Assembly (NCBI GenBank): GCA_027309085.1
Contig: DAIDDL010000005.1
Span: 1-64,000, forward strand
Direction: 5' to 3'
DNA length: 64,000 nt
From: Sulfobacillus sp.
GTDB taxonomy: Bacteria > Bacillota > Sulfobacillia > Sulfobacillales > Sulfobacillaceae
The translations under genes were made by a program, and so were the position numbers. The notes under the pieces are model-generated. The model was not told the DNA's origin and searched no databases. It worked only from the letters and a program-made list of their open reading frames with translations. Positions 26,327 to 33,448 of this stretch are shown here, piece after piece (the first letter of the stretch is position 1; each line of letters opens with the position of its first letter).

Positions 26327-27100
26327 ATGCGCGTGGCAGTGCTGTTGAAGGCAGTTCCGGATTTAGTTGAGGAGTTGGTGCTGGATGAGGAGTCTGGTTC
26401 TCTTCAGTATGATGAGATGAGCTATGTGCCAAGTGAATGGGATGACCAGGCCTTGGAAGAAGCGCTGATTCTCAAAGAGGAGTCGGGGGCACAGGTGACG
26501 GCTATTGCGGTCAGTACAGGAGATGTTGATACCATGCTGTTTACGGCGTTGGCCAAGGGCGCTGACCACGTCGTGAAGATCACCGGTGATTTTGATGCGT
26601 CGATGTCAAATTGGCAACAGGCGCGGGTTCTGAGTGACTACGTCCGGGAGCAGGATTTTGACATGGTGCTGTCCGGAGTGCAAGCCATCGATGATGTGGA
26701 CGGTCAGATTCCTGGCTTGGTGGCAGGGTTTCTGAATTGGCCCCATGCTTCGGTCGTGACCGAGGTGCGTATGGGTGGGGACTCCAAGGTCTTGCTGCGT
26801 CAAGAATATTCTGGGGGATTGGTCGCGGAAATTGAGGTGGAATCGCCGGTGGTCATCGGCGTGCAGGCGGCCCGCAAACCCCCGCGATATGCGTCTGTCG
26901 CCAAAGTCCGGCAGGTGGCAAAATCGGTGGCCATTGAAGAGGTCTCCGCAGGAGCACCTGCGGGCCCGGCTTTTGCGGACATTCAGTTCGTGCGGCCTGT
27001 GGCTGCTGGCCGCGCGGAGATGATTGAAGGCGATGTGGATGCCGTCGCCGACCGCATTGTGCAAATACTCGCCGACCATAACTTGCTAAGGAGGGCGTAG
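26327..27100 (+). CDS. etfB: electron transfer flavoprotein beta subunit
   Basis: A 257-residue EtfB with the family start RVAVLLKAVPD, the central signature around DGQIPGLVAGFLNWPHAS and the C-terminal KPPRYASVAKVRQVAK segment. It pairs with EtfA and binds AMP or a second flavin. GAGGAGG precedes ATG 26327. It lies between the Hdr genes and a membrane Fe-S oxidoreductase, which implies that electrons from the Hdr-like complex are collected by this Etf. Whether it is a bifurcating type cannot be decided from the sequence by eye. Two bases separate it from etfA. Confidence 0.9.
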   Translation: MRVAVLLKAVPDLVEELVLDEESGSLQYDEMSYVPSEWDDQALEEALILKEESGAQVTAIAVSTGDVDTMLFTALAKGADHVVKITGDFDASMSNWQQARVLSDYVREQDFDMVLSGVQAIDDVDGQIPGLVAGFLNWPHASVVTEVRMGGDSKVLLRQEYSGGLVAEIEVESPVVIGVQAARKPPRYASVAKVRQVAKSVAIEEVSAGAPAGPAFADIQFVRPVAAGRAEMIEGDVDAVADRIVQILADHNLLRRA

Positions 27101-27102
27101 CC

Positions 27103-28053
27103 ATGGGACCTATTCTCATTGTAACAGAGAGTACTGCATCCGGAATCACGGACTCCACAAAGGAATGCGTGGGCAAAGCCAAGGAATTGGCGAAGGTGCT
27201 CGGCACCTCCACGGTGGCTCTGGGTTTCGGTCCGGGGGCTGTGGACAGATTGCGGCGGTTGGACGTCAACAAGGTGATTGCCGCTGAGGACGGAGAGTTT
27301 GCGGTGTATAATCCTGCCGTCTGCGAGAATGCCTTGGTGCAGGTAGTAGCGGAAACTGCCCCCTTTCTGACGATGATTCCCAACACGACTATGGGACTCG
27401 ATTTGGGAGCAGGTCTGGCCGGGCGCAACAACATTCCGCTTATCGCCTACTGCAGCGACCTGCAGGAACAAGACGGCAAGATTACGGCGGTCAGCCAGGT
27501 GTTTGCGGGAAAGCTTCTGGCCCGGGTGCCAGTGCCAGGTGACGGCGCGATTGTGACCGTTCTTCCGGGATCATGGCCAACTGGTGAAGAGACTGGAGAT
27601 CCGGTCGTTGAAACAATCTCCGGTGACTATTCCAGCCGGATGCGGGTGATACGCGTGATAGAGCCCGAAAAGGGCGATGTCGACATCACGAAGGCGGACA
27701 TCTTGGTCAGTGTGGGCCGGGGTATTGAGAGCCCCGACAATTTGCCATTGGCTGATGAGCTGGCGGAGGCCATGGGAGGAGTGGTCAGCTGCTCGCGGCC
27801 GGTGGTGGATGCTGGCTGGCTGCCCAAAGCCCGTCAGGTTGGGAAATCCGGCCAGACGGTCAAACCAAAGCTCTATTTGGCATGTGGGATCAGCGGAGCC
27901 CCCGAGCACCTTCAGGGAATGCGGGATGCCGACTTGATTATTGCCGTCAATACGGATGAAGAGGCTTCTATCATGGAGGCGGCCCACTTTGGCACGACGG
28001 TGGATATGCTGGACCTTATGCCGGCTCTGGCCGAACGGTTGAGGGGGGGATAA
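27103..28053 (+). CDS. etfA: electron transfer flavoprotein alpha subunit
   Basis: A 316-residue EtfA. The C-terminal FAD domain is clear: SVGRGIESPDNLPLADELAE, CSRPVVDAGWLP, GKSGQTVKPKLYLACGISGA and IIAVNTDEEASIMEAAHFG. AAGGAGG precedes ATG 27103. Together with EtfB it forms a soluble FAD electron carrier. The gene is four bases from the following membrane Fe-S oxidoreductase, so the pair and its presumed quinone-reducing partner are translated together. In known systems such Etf proteins accept electrons from dehydrogenases and hand them to a quinone reductase; here the donor is inferred to be the sHdr complex or a lipoyl protein. Confidence 0.92.
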   Translation: MGPILIVTESTASGITDSTKECVGKAKELAKVLGTSTVALGFGPGAVDRLRRLDVNKVIAAEDGEFAVYNPAVCENALVQVVAETAPFLTMIPNTTMGLDLGAGLAGRNNIPLIAYCSDLQEQDGKITAVSQVFAGKLLARVPVPGDGAIVTVLPGSWPTGEETGDPVVETISGDYSSRMRVIRVIEPEKGDVDITKADILVSVGRGIESPDNLPLADELAEAMGGVVSCSRPVVDAGWLPKARQVGKSGQTVKPKLYLACGISGAPEHLQGMRDADLIIAVNTDEEASIMEAAHFGTTVDMLDLMPALAERLRGG

Positions 28054-28057
28054 GGCG

Positions 28058-30052
28058 ATGGCCCGCGACCTGCTCATGGCTCTGACTATCGCGCTGCTTT
28101 TGGGCGCGGCGGCGTTCTTTGCCGCGCGCATGCTGCCTCTTGTGCGGGTGATGCGCCGTGCGCGCCCCACCAGCCGGCTCGACCACTGGCCCCGGCGCTT
28201 GGGGTTTATGGCGGGCCAGGTGTTGGCGCACAAGAGACTATTGCAGATGAAGATGTCGGGGGTCCTCCACTTTTTCATCTTCAGCGGTTTTGTGATTTTG
28301 TTTATCGATATCGTTGATGCTGTGGGGCAAGTGTTTGCCCCCGGCTTCAATATCGGACCGGCGCTGGACTGTGTGGTGGATATCTTTGTAGCGCTGGTGC
28401 TGATTGGCATCGTCCTGGCGGTGTACCAGCGCGCGGTATTGAAGCCGGAGCGCTATCATGGGTCGGACGAACGCGACGGCTATGTTATTTTGGGAATGAT
28501 TGCCGTCATCATGATTGGCATTATCTTGCATGAGTCGTTCTACCCTTTCGCCGCTCCCTTGCTGTTTCATGTCCGTCCCGGCCTGGACCCCTGGGGGTTT
28601 TTGGGATATGCCCTGGCCCGCGTGTGGATGGCCACAGGCTTGGCTGCCCATCCCGCTATTGCCGAGACGGGATACATCACTGGGTATATTTTGGATATTG
28701 GTATGGTCTTTGCCTTTCTGGCCTACCTTCCCACGTCGAAGCATTTGCACATTTTCTTGGCGGTTCCCAGCATCTTCTTGCACAAGACACGTCCCCATGG
28801 AGAATTGGTGGAGCCCTTGCCGCCTGAGGAGGGGATGGCCATCCGTTCCGTTGCGGACATGAACTGGAAGGATGTTATGGACCTCTTTACCTGTACGGAA
28901 TGCGGGCGGTGCCAGGCGGTTTGCCCCGCCCATGCATCCGGGCAGCGGCTGTCCCCCAAAATGGTCATTATCGAGTTGCGTGATGCCGTGCGCCGGGAAC
29001 TGGCCGGGGAGCCGCCAGTGCCTCTGGCGGGAGGGGTGGTCAGTGCCGAAGAACTTTGGGCGTGCACGACCTGCGGCGCCTGTCAGGAAGCATGTCCCGT
29101 GTTTATTGAGCATGTTCCGAAAATCGCTGGACTGCGGGCAGCCCTGCTTGAGGACGGGGAAATCGACAAGAGTGCGCAAAAAGTTCTAGTGGGGTGGGAC
29201 CGGCAGGGGAACTCTTTCGGCCAGCCCGTGCGCAAGCGTCCAGCATGGGCCAAGGGATTGGATGTGCCCATCAAAGATGCGCGCAAGGAACCGGTGGATT
29301 GGCTGTGGTTTGTTGGTGATTTTGCTTCGTATGAGCCGCGTGTGCAGAATTTGTCACGCTTGGTGGCCCGGCTTCTGCAGCAGGCTGGAGTGGATTTTGG
29401 AATTCTCTACGAGGGAGAAGTGAACTCCGGCAATGACGCGTTGCGCATGGGAGAATATGGGCTCTTTGAGACGCTGGCGCAAAAGAACCTCGCTATGCTG
29501 GAAAAAGCGCAATTCAATCAAATTTTCACAACGGACCCGCACTCCTTTAACGCGCTCCGCAACGAATACCGGAAATTAGGATTCGAACGGCCCGTCCGCC
29601 ACTACACTCAGGCCTTTCTGGACCTCATTGAGGAGGGGAAGCTGAACCCGTCCCCTCTGAACCTAAAAGTGACCTATCATGACCCCTGCTATCTGGGGCG
29701 CTGGAACCGTGTTTTTGATGCGCCGCGCCAACTCCTGGAACGGATGGGAATTGAGCTCGTGGAAATGCCGCGCCACGGTGCCAACAGCTTCTGCTGCGGT
29801 GCTGGCGGGGGCAGGATCTGGATGGAAGAAAATGGGGTGAGCGACCGTCCGGCCAATATCCGTATTCGTGAGGCGTTGTCGCTGGAGGATGTGAACTATT
29901 TTGTGGTGGCGTGCCCCAAGGACATGTCGATGTTTTCGGCAGCTGTGCAGAGCACGAACGGTGAAGAGCGTATGAAGGTAATCGATGTGGCCGAGCTTTT
30001 AGCGCAGGCGGTCGGACTCAATGAACCGGTTGAGACCGCAGCGGCGACATGA
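28058..30052 (+). CDS. membrane Fe-S oxidoreductase, ETF:menaquinone oxidoreductase-like (EMO/FadF)
   Basis: A 664-residue protein with three parts. Residues 1-240 hold about six membrane helices of the NarI/HdrE-like haem b type. Residues 275-350 hold two [4Fe-4S] motifs (C279-C282-C285-C289-P and C336-C339-C342-C346-P). Residues 370-650 form an HdrD-like part with one intact CCG repeat (HDPCYLGRW and FCCGAGGGR); the first repeat has lost its cysteines (FVGDFASYEP and NSGND). This architecture matches FadF/EMO proteins proposed to oxidise reduced Etf and reduce menaquinone. It follows etfA by four bases. It is the probable exit point of electrons from sulfur oxidation into the respiratory chain. 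Confidence 0.85.
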   Translation: MARDLLMALTIALLLGAAAFFAARMLPLVRVMRRARPTSRLDHWPRRLGFMAGQVLAHKRLLQMKMSGVLHFFIFSGFVILFIDIVDAVGQVFAPGFNIGPALDCVVDIFVALVLIGIVLAVYQRAVLKPERYHGSDERDGYVILGMIAVIMIGIILHESFYPFAAPLLFHVRPGLDPWGFLGYALARVWMATGLAAHPAIAETGYITGYILDIGMVFAFLAYLPTSKHLHIFLAVPSIFLHKTRPHGELVEPLPPEEGMAIRSVADMNWKDVMDLFTCTECGRCQAVCPAHASGQRLSPKMVIIELRDAVRRELAGEPPVPLAGGVVSAEELWACTTCGACQEACPVFIEHVPKIAGLRAALLEDGEIDKSAQKVLVGWDRQGNSFGQPVRKRPAWAKGLDVPIKDARKEPVDWLWFVGDFASYEPRVQNLSRLVARLLQQAGVDFGILYEGEVNSGNDALRMGEYGLFETLAQKNLAMLEKAQFNQIFTTDPHSFNALRNEYRKLGFERPVRHYTQAFLDLIEEGKLNPSPLNLKVTYHDPCYLGRWNRVFDAPRQLLERMGIELVEMPRHGANSFCCGAGGGRIWMEENGVSDRPANIRIREALSLEDVNYFVVACPKDMSMFSAAVQSTNGEERMKVIDVAELLAQAVGLNEPVETAAAT

Positions 30053-30091
30053 CCGTGCAGGACATTAAAGACATTGAAGGAGGAGTTCTTG

Positions 30092-30532
30092 TTGGCAGAG
30101 GGAGAGGGCTGTATACTGCCGGACGACCTGTATTACTGGATTGAGAAGCATACATGGGCAAAGCCGCAAGAAGATGGGCTGGTCCTGGTCGGCTTGACAG
30201 ATGTAGCGCAGAGCATGGCGGGAAAAATCATCGTGGTCAATCTGCGGGCCAGCGGCAAGACTCTAGCTAGGGGCAAAAGCGGCGGCACGCTGGAGAGCGG
30301 CAAGTGGGTCGGATCCATTCCTACCCCCGTGGCGGGGGAGGTAGTGGAGGTGAACGGGGCGGTGAAAAATCAGCCGCAACTGGTCAATCAGGATCCTTAT
30401 GGCGGGGGCTGGCTGCTAAAAATCAAATCGGCCAGTTGGGATGCTGACGCTGCCCTCTTGGCATTTGGACCCGAAGGGATCGCCAGTTACCGCGCTAAAT
30501 TGGAACAGGACGGCATTCATTGCCAAAAGTAG
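30092..30532 (+). CDS. lipoate-binding protein LbpA, first copy
   Basis: A GcvH-like lipoyl protein, 146 residues from TTG 30092, which lies eight bases after AAGGAGG (30077-30083); the earlier TTG 30074 would begin before this site. The lipoyl-lysine is expected at K71 in TLESGKWVGSIPTP, followed by the typical GEVVEVN turn and an NQDPYGGGWLLKI segment. A cysteine lies four residues from the C-terminus. In sulfur oxidisers dedicated LbpA proteins, distinct from glycine-cleavage H protein, work with sHdr. No glycine cleavage genes are nearby, which supports that role. The second copy begins ten bases downstream. Confidence 0.85.
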   Translation: MAEGEGCILPDDLYYWIEKHTWAKPQEDGLVLVGLTDVAQSMAGKIIVVNLRASGKTLARGKSGGTLESGKWVGSIPTPVAGEVVEVNGAVKNQPQLVNQDPYGGGWLLKIKSASWDADAALLAFGPEGIASYRAKLEQDGIHCQK

Positions 30533-30542
30533 GGGGTGCGTG

Positions 30543-31019
30543 ATGTCGCAGGTCTTTGCATGTGAATTCCCCGATGATTACTGGTTCGATGTTGAGCGCG
30601 ATGTGTGGATGGCGCTGCAGCCTTCGGGCCGGGTGCGCTTGGGGATGACCGACCCAGCGCAGACCCGCGCAGGAAAAATTGTCTATGTGCGCGCCAAGTC
30701 TGGGAAACGCTGCGCTGTGGGGAAAAGCATTGCGACGATTGAGTCGGCAAAATGGGTGGGACCCTTTCCCGCGCCGTTTTCGGGCGTCGTGACTGCCGTG
30801 AATGACGATGTTCTGGAGGACCCGAACTGGATTAATCGTGATCCCTACGGGAGGGGATGGATTGTGGAGATGGTGGCGGCAGCGGATGGGTGGCAAGGCG
30901 ATGCGGTGCGGGGAGAAGATGCCGCAGGCATTTACCGGCAAAAGTTGAGAGATGAGGGGTTGAATTGCATGCGGTGCGCTCCGGATGCTGGTGAAGACAT
31001 TCCGGAACACGGGGAGTAG
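30543..31019 (+). CDS. lipoate-binding protein LbpA, second copy
   Basis: A second GcvH-like protein, 158 residues, with the lipoylation site at K70 in TIESAKWVGPFPAPFSG and the NRDPYGRGWIVEM segment. It shares the fold and spacing of the first copy but is clearly diverged, and has a longer C-terminus ending in a NCMRC pair of cysteines about 20 residues before the end. Its ATG at 30543 overlaps the purine-rich stretch after the first gene. Two different Lbp proteins in tandem suggest separate partners, such as one for HdrA/B1 and one for the Etf branch; this is inference. The operon may end here, since a 590-bp gap follows. Confidence 0.83.
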   Translation: MSQVFACEFPDDYWFDVERDVWMALQPSGRVRLGMTDPAQTRAGKIVYVRAKSGKRCAVGKSIATIESAKWVGPFPAPFSGVVTAVNDDVLEDPNWINRDPYGRGWIVEMVAAADGWQGDAVRGEDAAGIYRQKLRDEGLNCMRCAPDAGEDIPEHGE

Positions 31020-31610
31020 GCGTGCGCGGGTCTTGACATCATGGTGTCTGGCAGCGCCGAAATGACTCAACGTGGCGGAGCACCGCTCTGGTTGCCGCCT
31101 CGTAACCTTTCGTGCCCGTGCGGTATCATCAAGTGCGGCAGGCCCGCAGAACAACTAGGATGATGCCGGCCGCGGCGGGGAGGAGGTGGGGAGAAAGAGC
31201 TGTAGGGGAGCACGTGGTTGGCATCTGCTCCGGGTTCTGGCAGTCTCTATTGAGACGCGCAGGACTATAAGCATTGACGCCTCTCTCCGGCAGGTCAATG
31301 ATATTGTCGTAGGGCTCGAGTGCCGCCCGAGAGTCGTAAAGGCTACATGACTTCGCTCTTGCGCGCCCCCGGCCGGGGACGCGTATGATAGCTCAAATAG
31401 TGGACCGGTTGAGTTTTTGACGAGGCGGGTCTGGGCGGAGAGTTTGTCCTCCATGACGCCGTGGAACAGTCAGATCTGCGGCGCCAGGCACGCAAGCTTT
31501 CGGGGTGATGGACAACGAGCCGGAGGCTGCGTGGTTTCTGCAAGGGACGGCTTGGACGGGTGCGGAAGCGGGCGGAGATAAGCGCAATAGAATAGACAGG
31601 AGGATTCGTC
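31020..31610. other. gene-poor gap inside the sulfur gene cluster
   Basis: No open frame with a ribosome site was found on either strand. A 12-bp palindrome CCCCGGCCGGGG lies at 31367-31378, TTGACA at 31033-31038 lacks a matching -10, and TATGAT occurs at 31384-31389. The stretch 31395-31600 keeps a coding-like composition with scattered stops, so a decayed gene is possible. It may also carry the promoter for tusA. Confidence 0.4.
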
Positions 31611-31865
31611 GTGAGTGATATTGCAGGAACCCCTATTGAAGCAGATTTGAAAGTCGATGCGTCAGGACTCAAATGCCCGATGCCAGTGATTCGGGCCAAA
31701 AAGGGCATCACCAGCGTGGACGTTGGGCAGGTTGTGGAAATCTTATCAACGGATCCCGGGTCCATGGCGGATTTTAAGGCATGGTCGCGGTCCACGGGTC
31801 ACGAACTGCTGTCAGCCGAACAGGAAGGTGAAGTCTACCGGTTTTTCATCCGGCGGTCCAAATGA
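31611..31865 (+). CDS. tusA: TusA-family sulfur carrier protein
   Basis: An 84-residue TusA with the carrier Cys22 in the signature GLKCPMPVIRAKKGI, and a normal family length. It accepts sulfane sulfur as a persulfide and passes it on to DsrE-type proteins. The GTG start at 31611 follows CAGGAGG. The neighbouring dsrE 20 bases downstream, and the sHdr operon upstream, make dissimilatory sulfur transfer its likely job rather than tRNA thiolation. Together with dsrE3A at the start of the cluster and the rhodaneses at 39.8 and 41.1 kb, it completes a rhodanese-TusA-DsrE relay in this region. Confidence 0.9.
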   Translation: MSDIAGTPIEADLKVDASGLKCPMPVIRAKKGITSVDVGQVVEILSTDPGSMADFKAWSRSTGHELLSAEQEGEVYRFFIRRSK

Positions 31866-31884
31866 TGATGAGGGAGGGGCAACC

Positions 31885-32265
31885 ATGTCGTCTGACGTGA
31901 AAAAGTACCTGTATATTTTGACCACGGGTCCTGAAGTGGCTTACCGTGCCGCCTCGCCGTTTTTTCTGGCAACGACCGCTGCTCTCATGGACCATGAGGT
32001 TGCGATGGTTTTCACCATCCGCGCCACAGCTCTTTTGAAAAAGGGCGTGGCAGAGTCGTTAACGGTGAAGGAAGGGGGAGACGGGGCGCGGCTTCAGTTC
32101 TTTGTGGACCAAGCGCGGGAGGCCGGTGTGAAATTTTTTGTATGCGCGCCGAGCCTGGACTTGAATGACTGCACACTGGACGACCTCATTGCGACAGAAG
32201 GGGTGGTGGGCGGCACCGCGGTCAATGAGATGGCATTGGATTCGGATGTGGTGATCACATTCTAG
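31885..32265 (+). CDS. DsrE-family sulfur carrier, second type
   Basis: A 126-residue DsrE/F-like protein. It begins KKYLYILTTGPEVAYRAASPF, and the likely sulfur-carrying Cys lies in FFVCAPSLDLNDC, with a second Cys eight residues further. It differs from the DsrE3A at 20.8 kb and is closer to the small DsrE-like proteins encoded beside tusA in sulfur oxidisers and some other bacteria. ATG 31885 follows GGGAGGGG. It probably exchanges sulfur with TusA. It is 14 bases upstream of the GAF-domain gene, so these three genes appear to form one transcript ending at the hairpin at 32737. Confidence 0.8.
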   Translation: MSSDVKKYLYILTTGPEVAYRAASPFFLATTAALMDHEVAMVFTIRATALLKKGVAESLTVKEGGDGARLQFFVDQAREAGVKFFVCAPSLDLNDCTLDDLIATEGVVGGTAVNEMALDSDVVITF

Positions 32266-32279
32266 ATAAGGAGCTTGCA

Positions 32280-32729
32280 ATGAGAGGCACGGACCATCAG
32301 GAAAACTTGGAGCGGATTGACGGTTGGCTGAAACAAGGCGCTGATGACGTGGCGGTTATGGCTAATGTCGTGGCCTTGCTAAGACATTGGTGGCCTGAGT
32401 GGACTTGGCTCGGATTCTACCGGGCCGCCCATCCGGGGCAGGATTTAACGTTAGGGCCATTCAGTGGGGACACGGCCCCGGTCGTAATTCCGTGGGGGCA
32501 GGGCATTATCGGATCCTGCGCCCAAGAGCGCAGCGTGCAGATTGCCGGGTCGGTGAAACATTTTTCCGGATACATTCCGGCTATCGCCGAAACCCGCTGT
32601 GAGGCCGCTCTGCCCATTATTCACGGCGGGCACTTGCGCGCGGTTCTCGACTGCCAGTCGCCGCGGGAAGACGGTCTCGACTTAGCGGACATTGAGTGGC
32701 TGGGCGAGATTGCCAGCCGCCTCAGCTGA
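32280..32729 (+). CDS. GAF domain protein, free methionine-(R)-sulfoxide reductase-like
   Basis: A 149-residue single GAF domain. WTWLGFYRAAHPGQDLTLGPF, WGQGIIGSCAQE and the late RAVLDCQSPREDGLDLADI follow the layout of free methionine-R-sulfoxide reductases (YebR/fRMsr). The cysteines, however, do not match the usual pattern exactly: they fall in GSCAQE, TRCEAALP and LDCQSP. It could therefore be a reductase with shifted catalytic residues or a small-ligand sensor. Being the last gene of the tusA-dsrE transcript suggests a link with sulfur redox state. AAGGAGC precedes the ATG and an intrinsic terminator follows. Confidence 0.65.
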   Translation: MRGTDHQENLERIDGWLKQGADDVAVMANVVALLRHWWPEWTWLGFYRAAHPGQDLTLGPFSGDTAPVVIPWGQGIIGSCAQERSVQIAGSVKHFSGYIPAIAETRCEAALPIIHGGHLRAVLDCQSPREDGLDLADIEWLGEIASRLS

Positions 32730-32736
32730 CGCAGGA

Positions 32737-32781
32737 AAATACGCTGCTGGCTCTGGTTTTATGGGAGCCAGCAGCGTATTT
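32737..32781 (+). terminator. terminator of tusA-dsrE-GAF operon
   Basis: A 17-bp stem (32737-32753 with 32765-32781, inner arms ACGCTGCTGGCTC) with an 11-base loop starts eight bases after the GAF gene stop. The stem ends in A:T pairs, giving a short T-run on the plus strand. Confidence 0.75.
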
Positions 32782-32856
32782 GCGTCTGACTGGATGGCAA
32801 TAAGGCGCTACCGCCTGCAGAAAGGCACCGGGGACATCGACCCGAGAAAAATTCGC

Positions 32857-32862
32857 TATAAT
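32857..32862 (+). promoter_or_regulatory. consensus -10 element
   Basis: A perfect TATAAT about 105 bases upstream of the next gene. No convincing -35 hexamer lies 16-18 bases before it, so a regulator or extended element may be needed. Confidence 0.4.
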
Positions 32863-32966
32863 GCAGATCACAGCTTTCACAACAGAGCGCCACAGACCTG
32901 GCGCGCGGCACTTGGGCGGTTTTGTGCGTGCCGAGAATCGTTATAATAATGAAAGGAAGGGAACTG

Positions 32967-33311
32967 ATGGCTGAAAGTGAACTGAGACTCGACTACTGGA
33001 TAGGAACGCGAACTCACCCGCGATTTCCCTTATGGGTGATTTTTAAGGAGATCGGCCACAGCAGCGAGCAGGCCGATGGCCATCCTTATGGCCGCCGTTC
33101 ATCCCGGCCGGTGTCCGAGCTGCTGAACACTCTCGAGCGCAGCCCAGACATTTCGGCAGCAGCAAAAAGCATGGCGGTGCCTGAACAGGAATTGCGTGCC
33201 GCTTTATGGTATGCCGCATGGGTTCTCGATGGCTTGACCCCGCCAGCAGAATGGAAAGAATGGAATGATAAGGTTGACGAGGCGTGGCGCAGCGGGACGC
33301 TGGATGAATAG
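32967..33311 (+). CDS. hypothetical protein with DUF433-like helical region
   Basis: A 114-residue cytoplasmic protein from ATG 32967, preceded by AAAGGAAGGG; earlier in-frame starts lack a site. The central RPVSELLNTLERSPDISAAA followed by EQELRAALWYAAWVLDGL looks like the helical repeat found in DUF433 (antitoxin-like DNA-binding) proteins, but the usual N-terminal motif is missing. No toxin partner follows. The gene has its own promoter-like -10 element and stands alone. Function cannot be assigned. Confidence 0.55.
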   Translation: MAESELRLDYWIGTRTHPRFPLWVIFKEIGHSSEQADGHPYGRRSSRPVSELLNTLERSPDISAAAKSMAVPEQELRAALWYAAWVLDGLTPPAEWKEWNDKVDEAWRSGTLDE

Positions 33312-33448
33312 GATCTCACAAAGTGGCGCGAGCCGCAGTATTCCTAGATTTAGACAGACGGTATCCGGGACAAGGGAAGAGGGCCATTGACCTCCGGCTT
33401 TGTGCCCCGGGGTTTCACCGCTGAGAGCGTGCACAGGGAGATGATGTG

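Noticed and set aside
26327-28053. EtfAB as an electron-bifurcating pair
   Set aside because: No second-FAD diagnostic residues could be assigned by eye, and the neighbouring FadF/EMO-like gene fits a simple quinone-linked Etf better.
31033-31389. TTGACA (31033-31038) and TATGAT (31384-31389) as a tusA promoter
   Set aside because: They are 350 bases apart and neither has a partner at correct spacing.
33324-33425. A short frame beginning VARAAVFLDLDRR, like the start of a HAD hydrolase
   Set aside because: Only about 33 codons, no ribosome site, and the similarity is limited to one motif; it may be a chance match or a very small relic.
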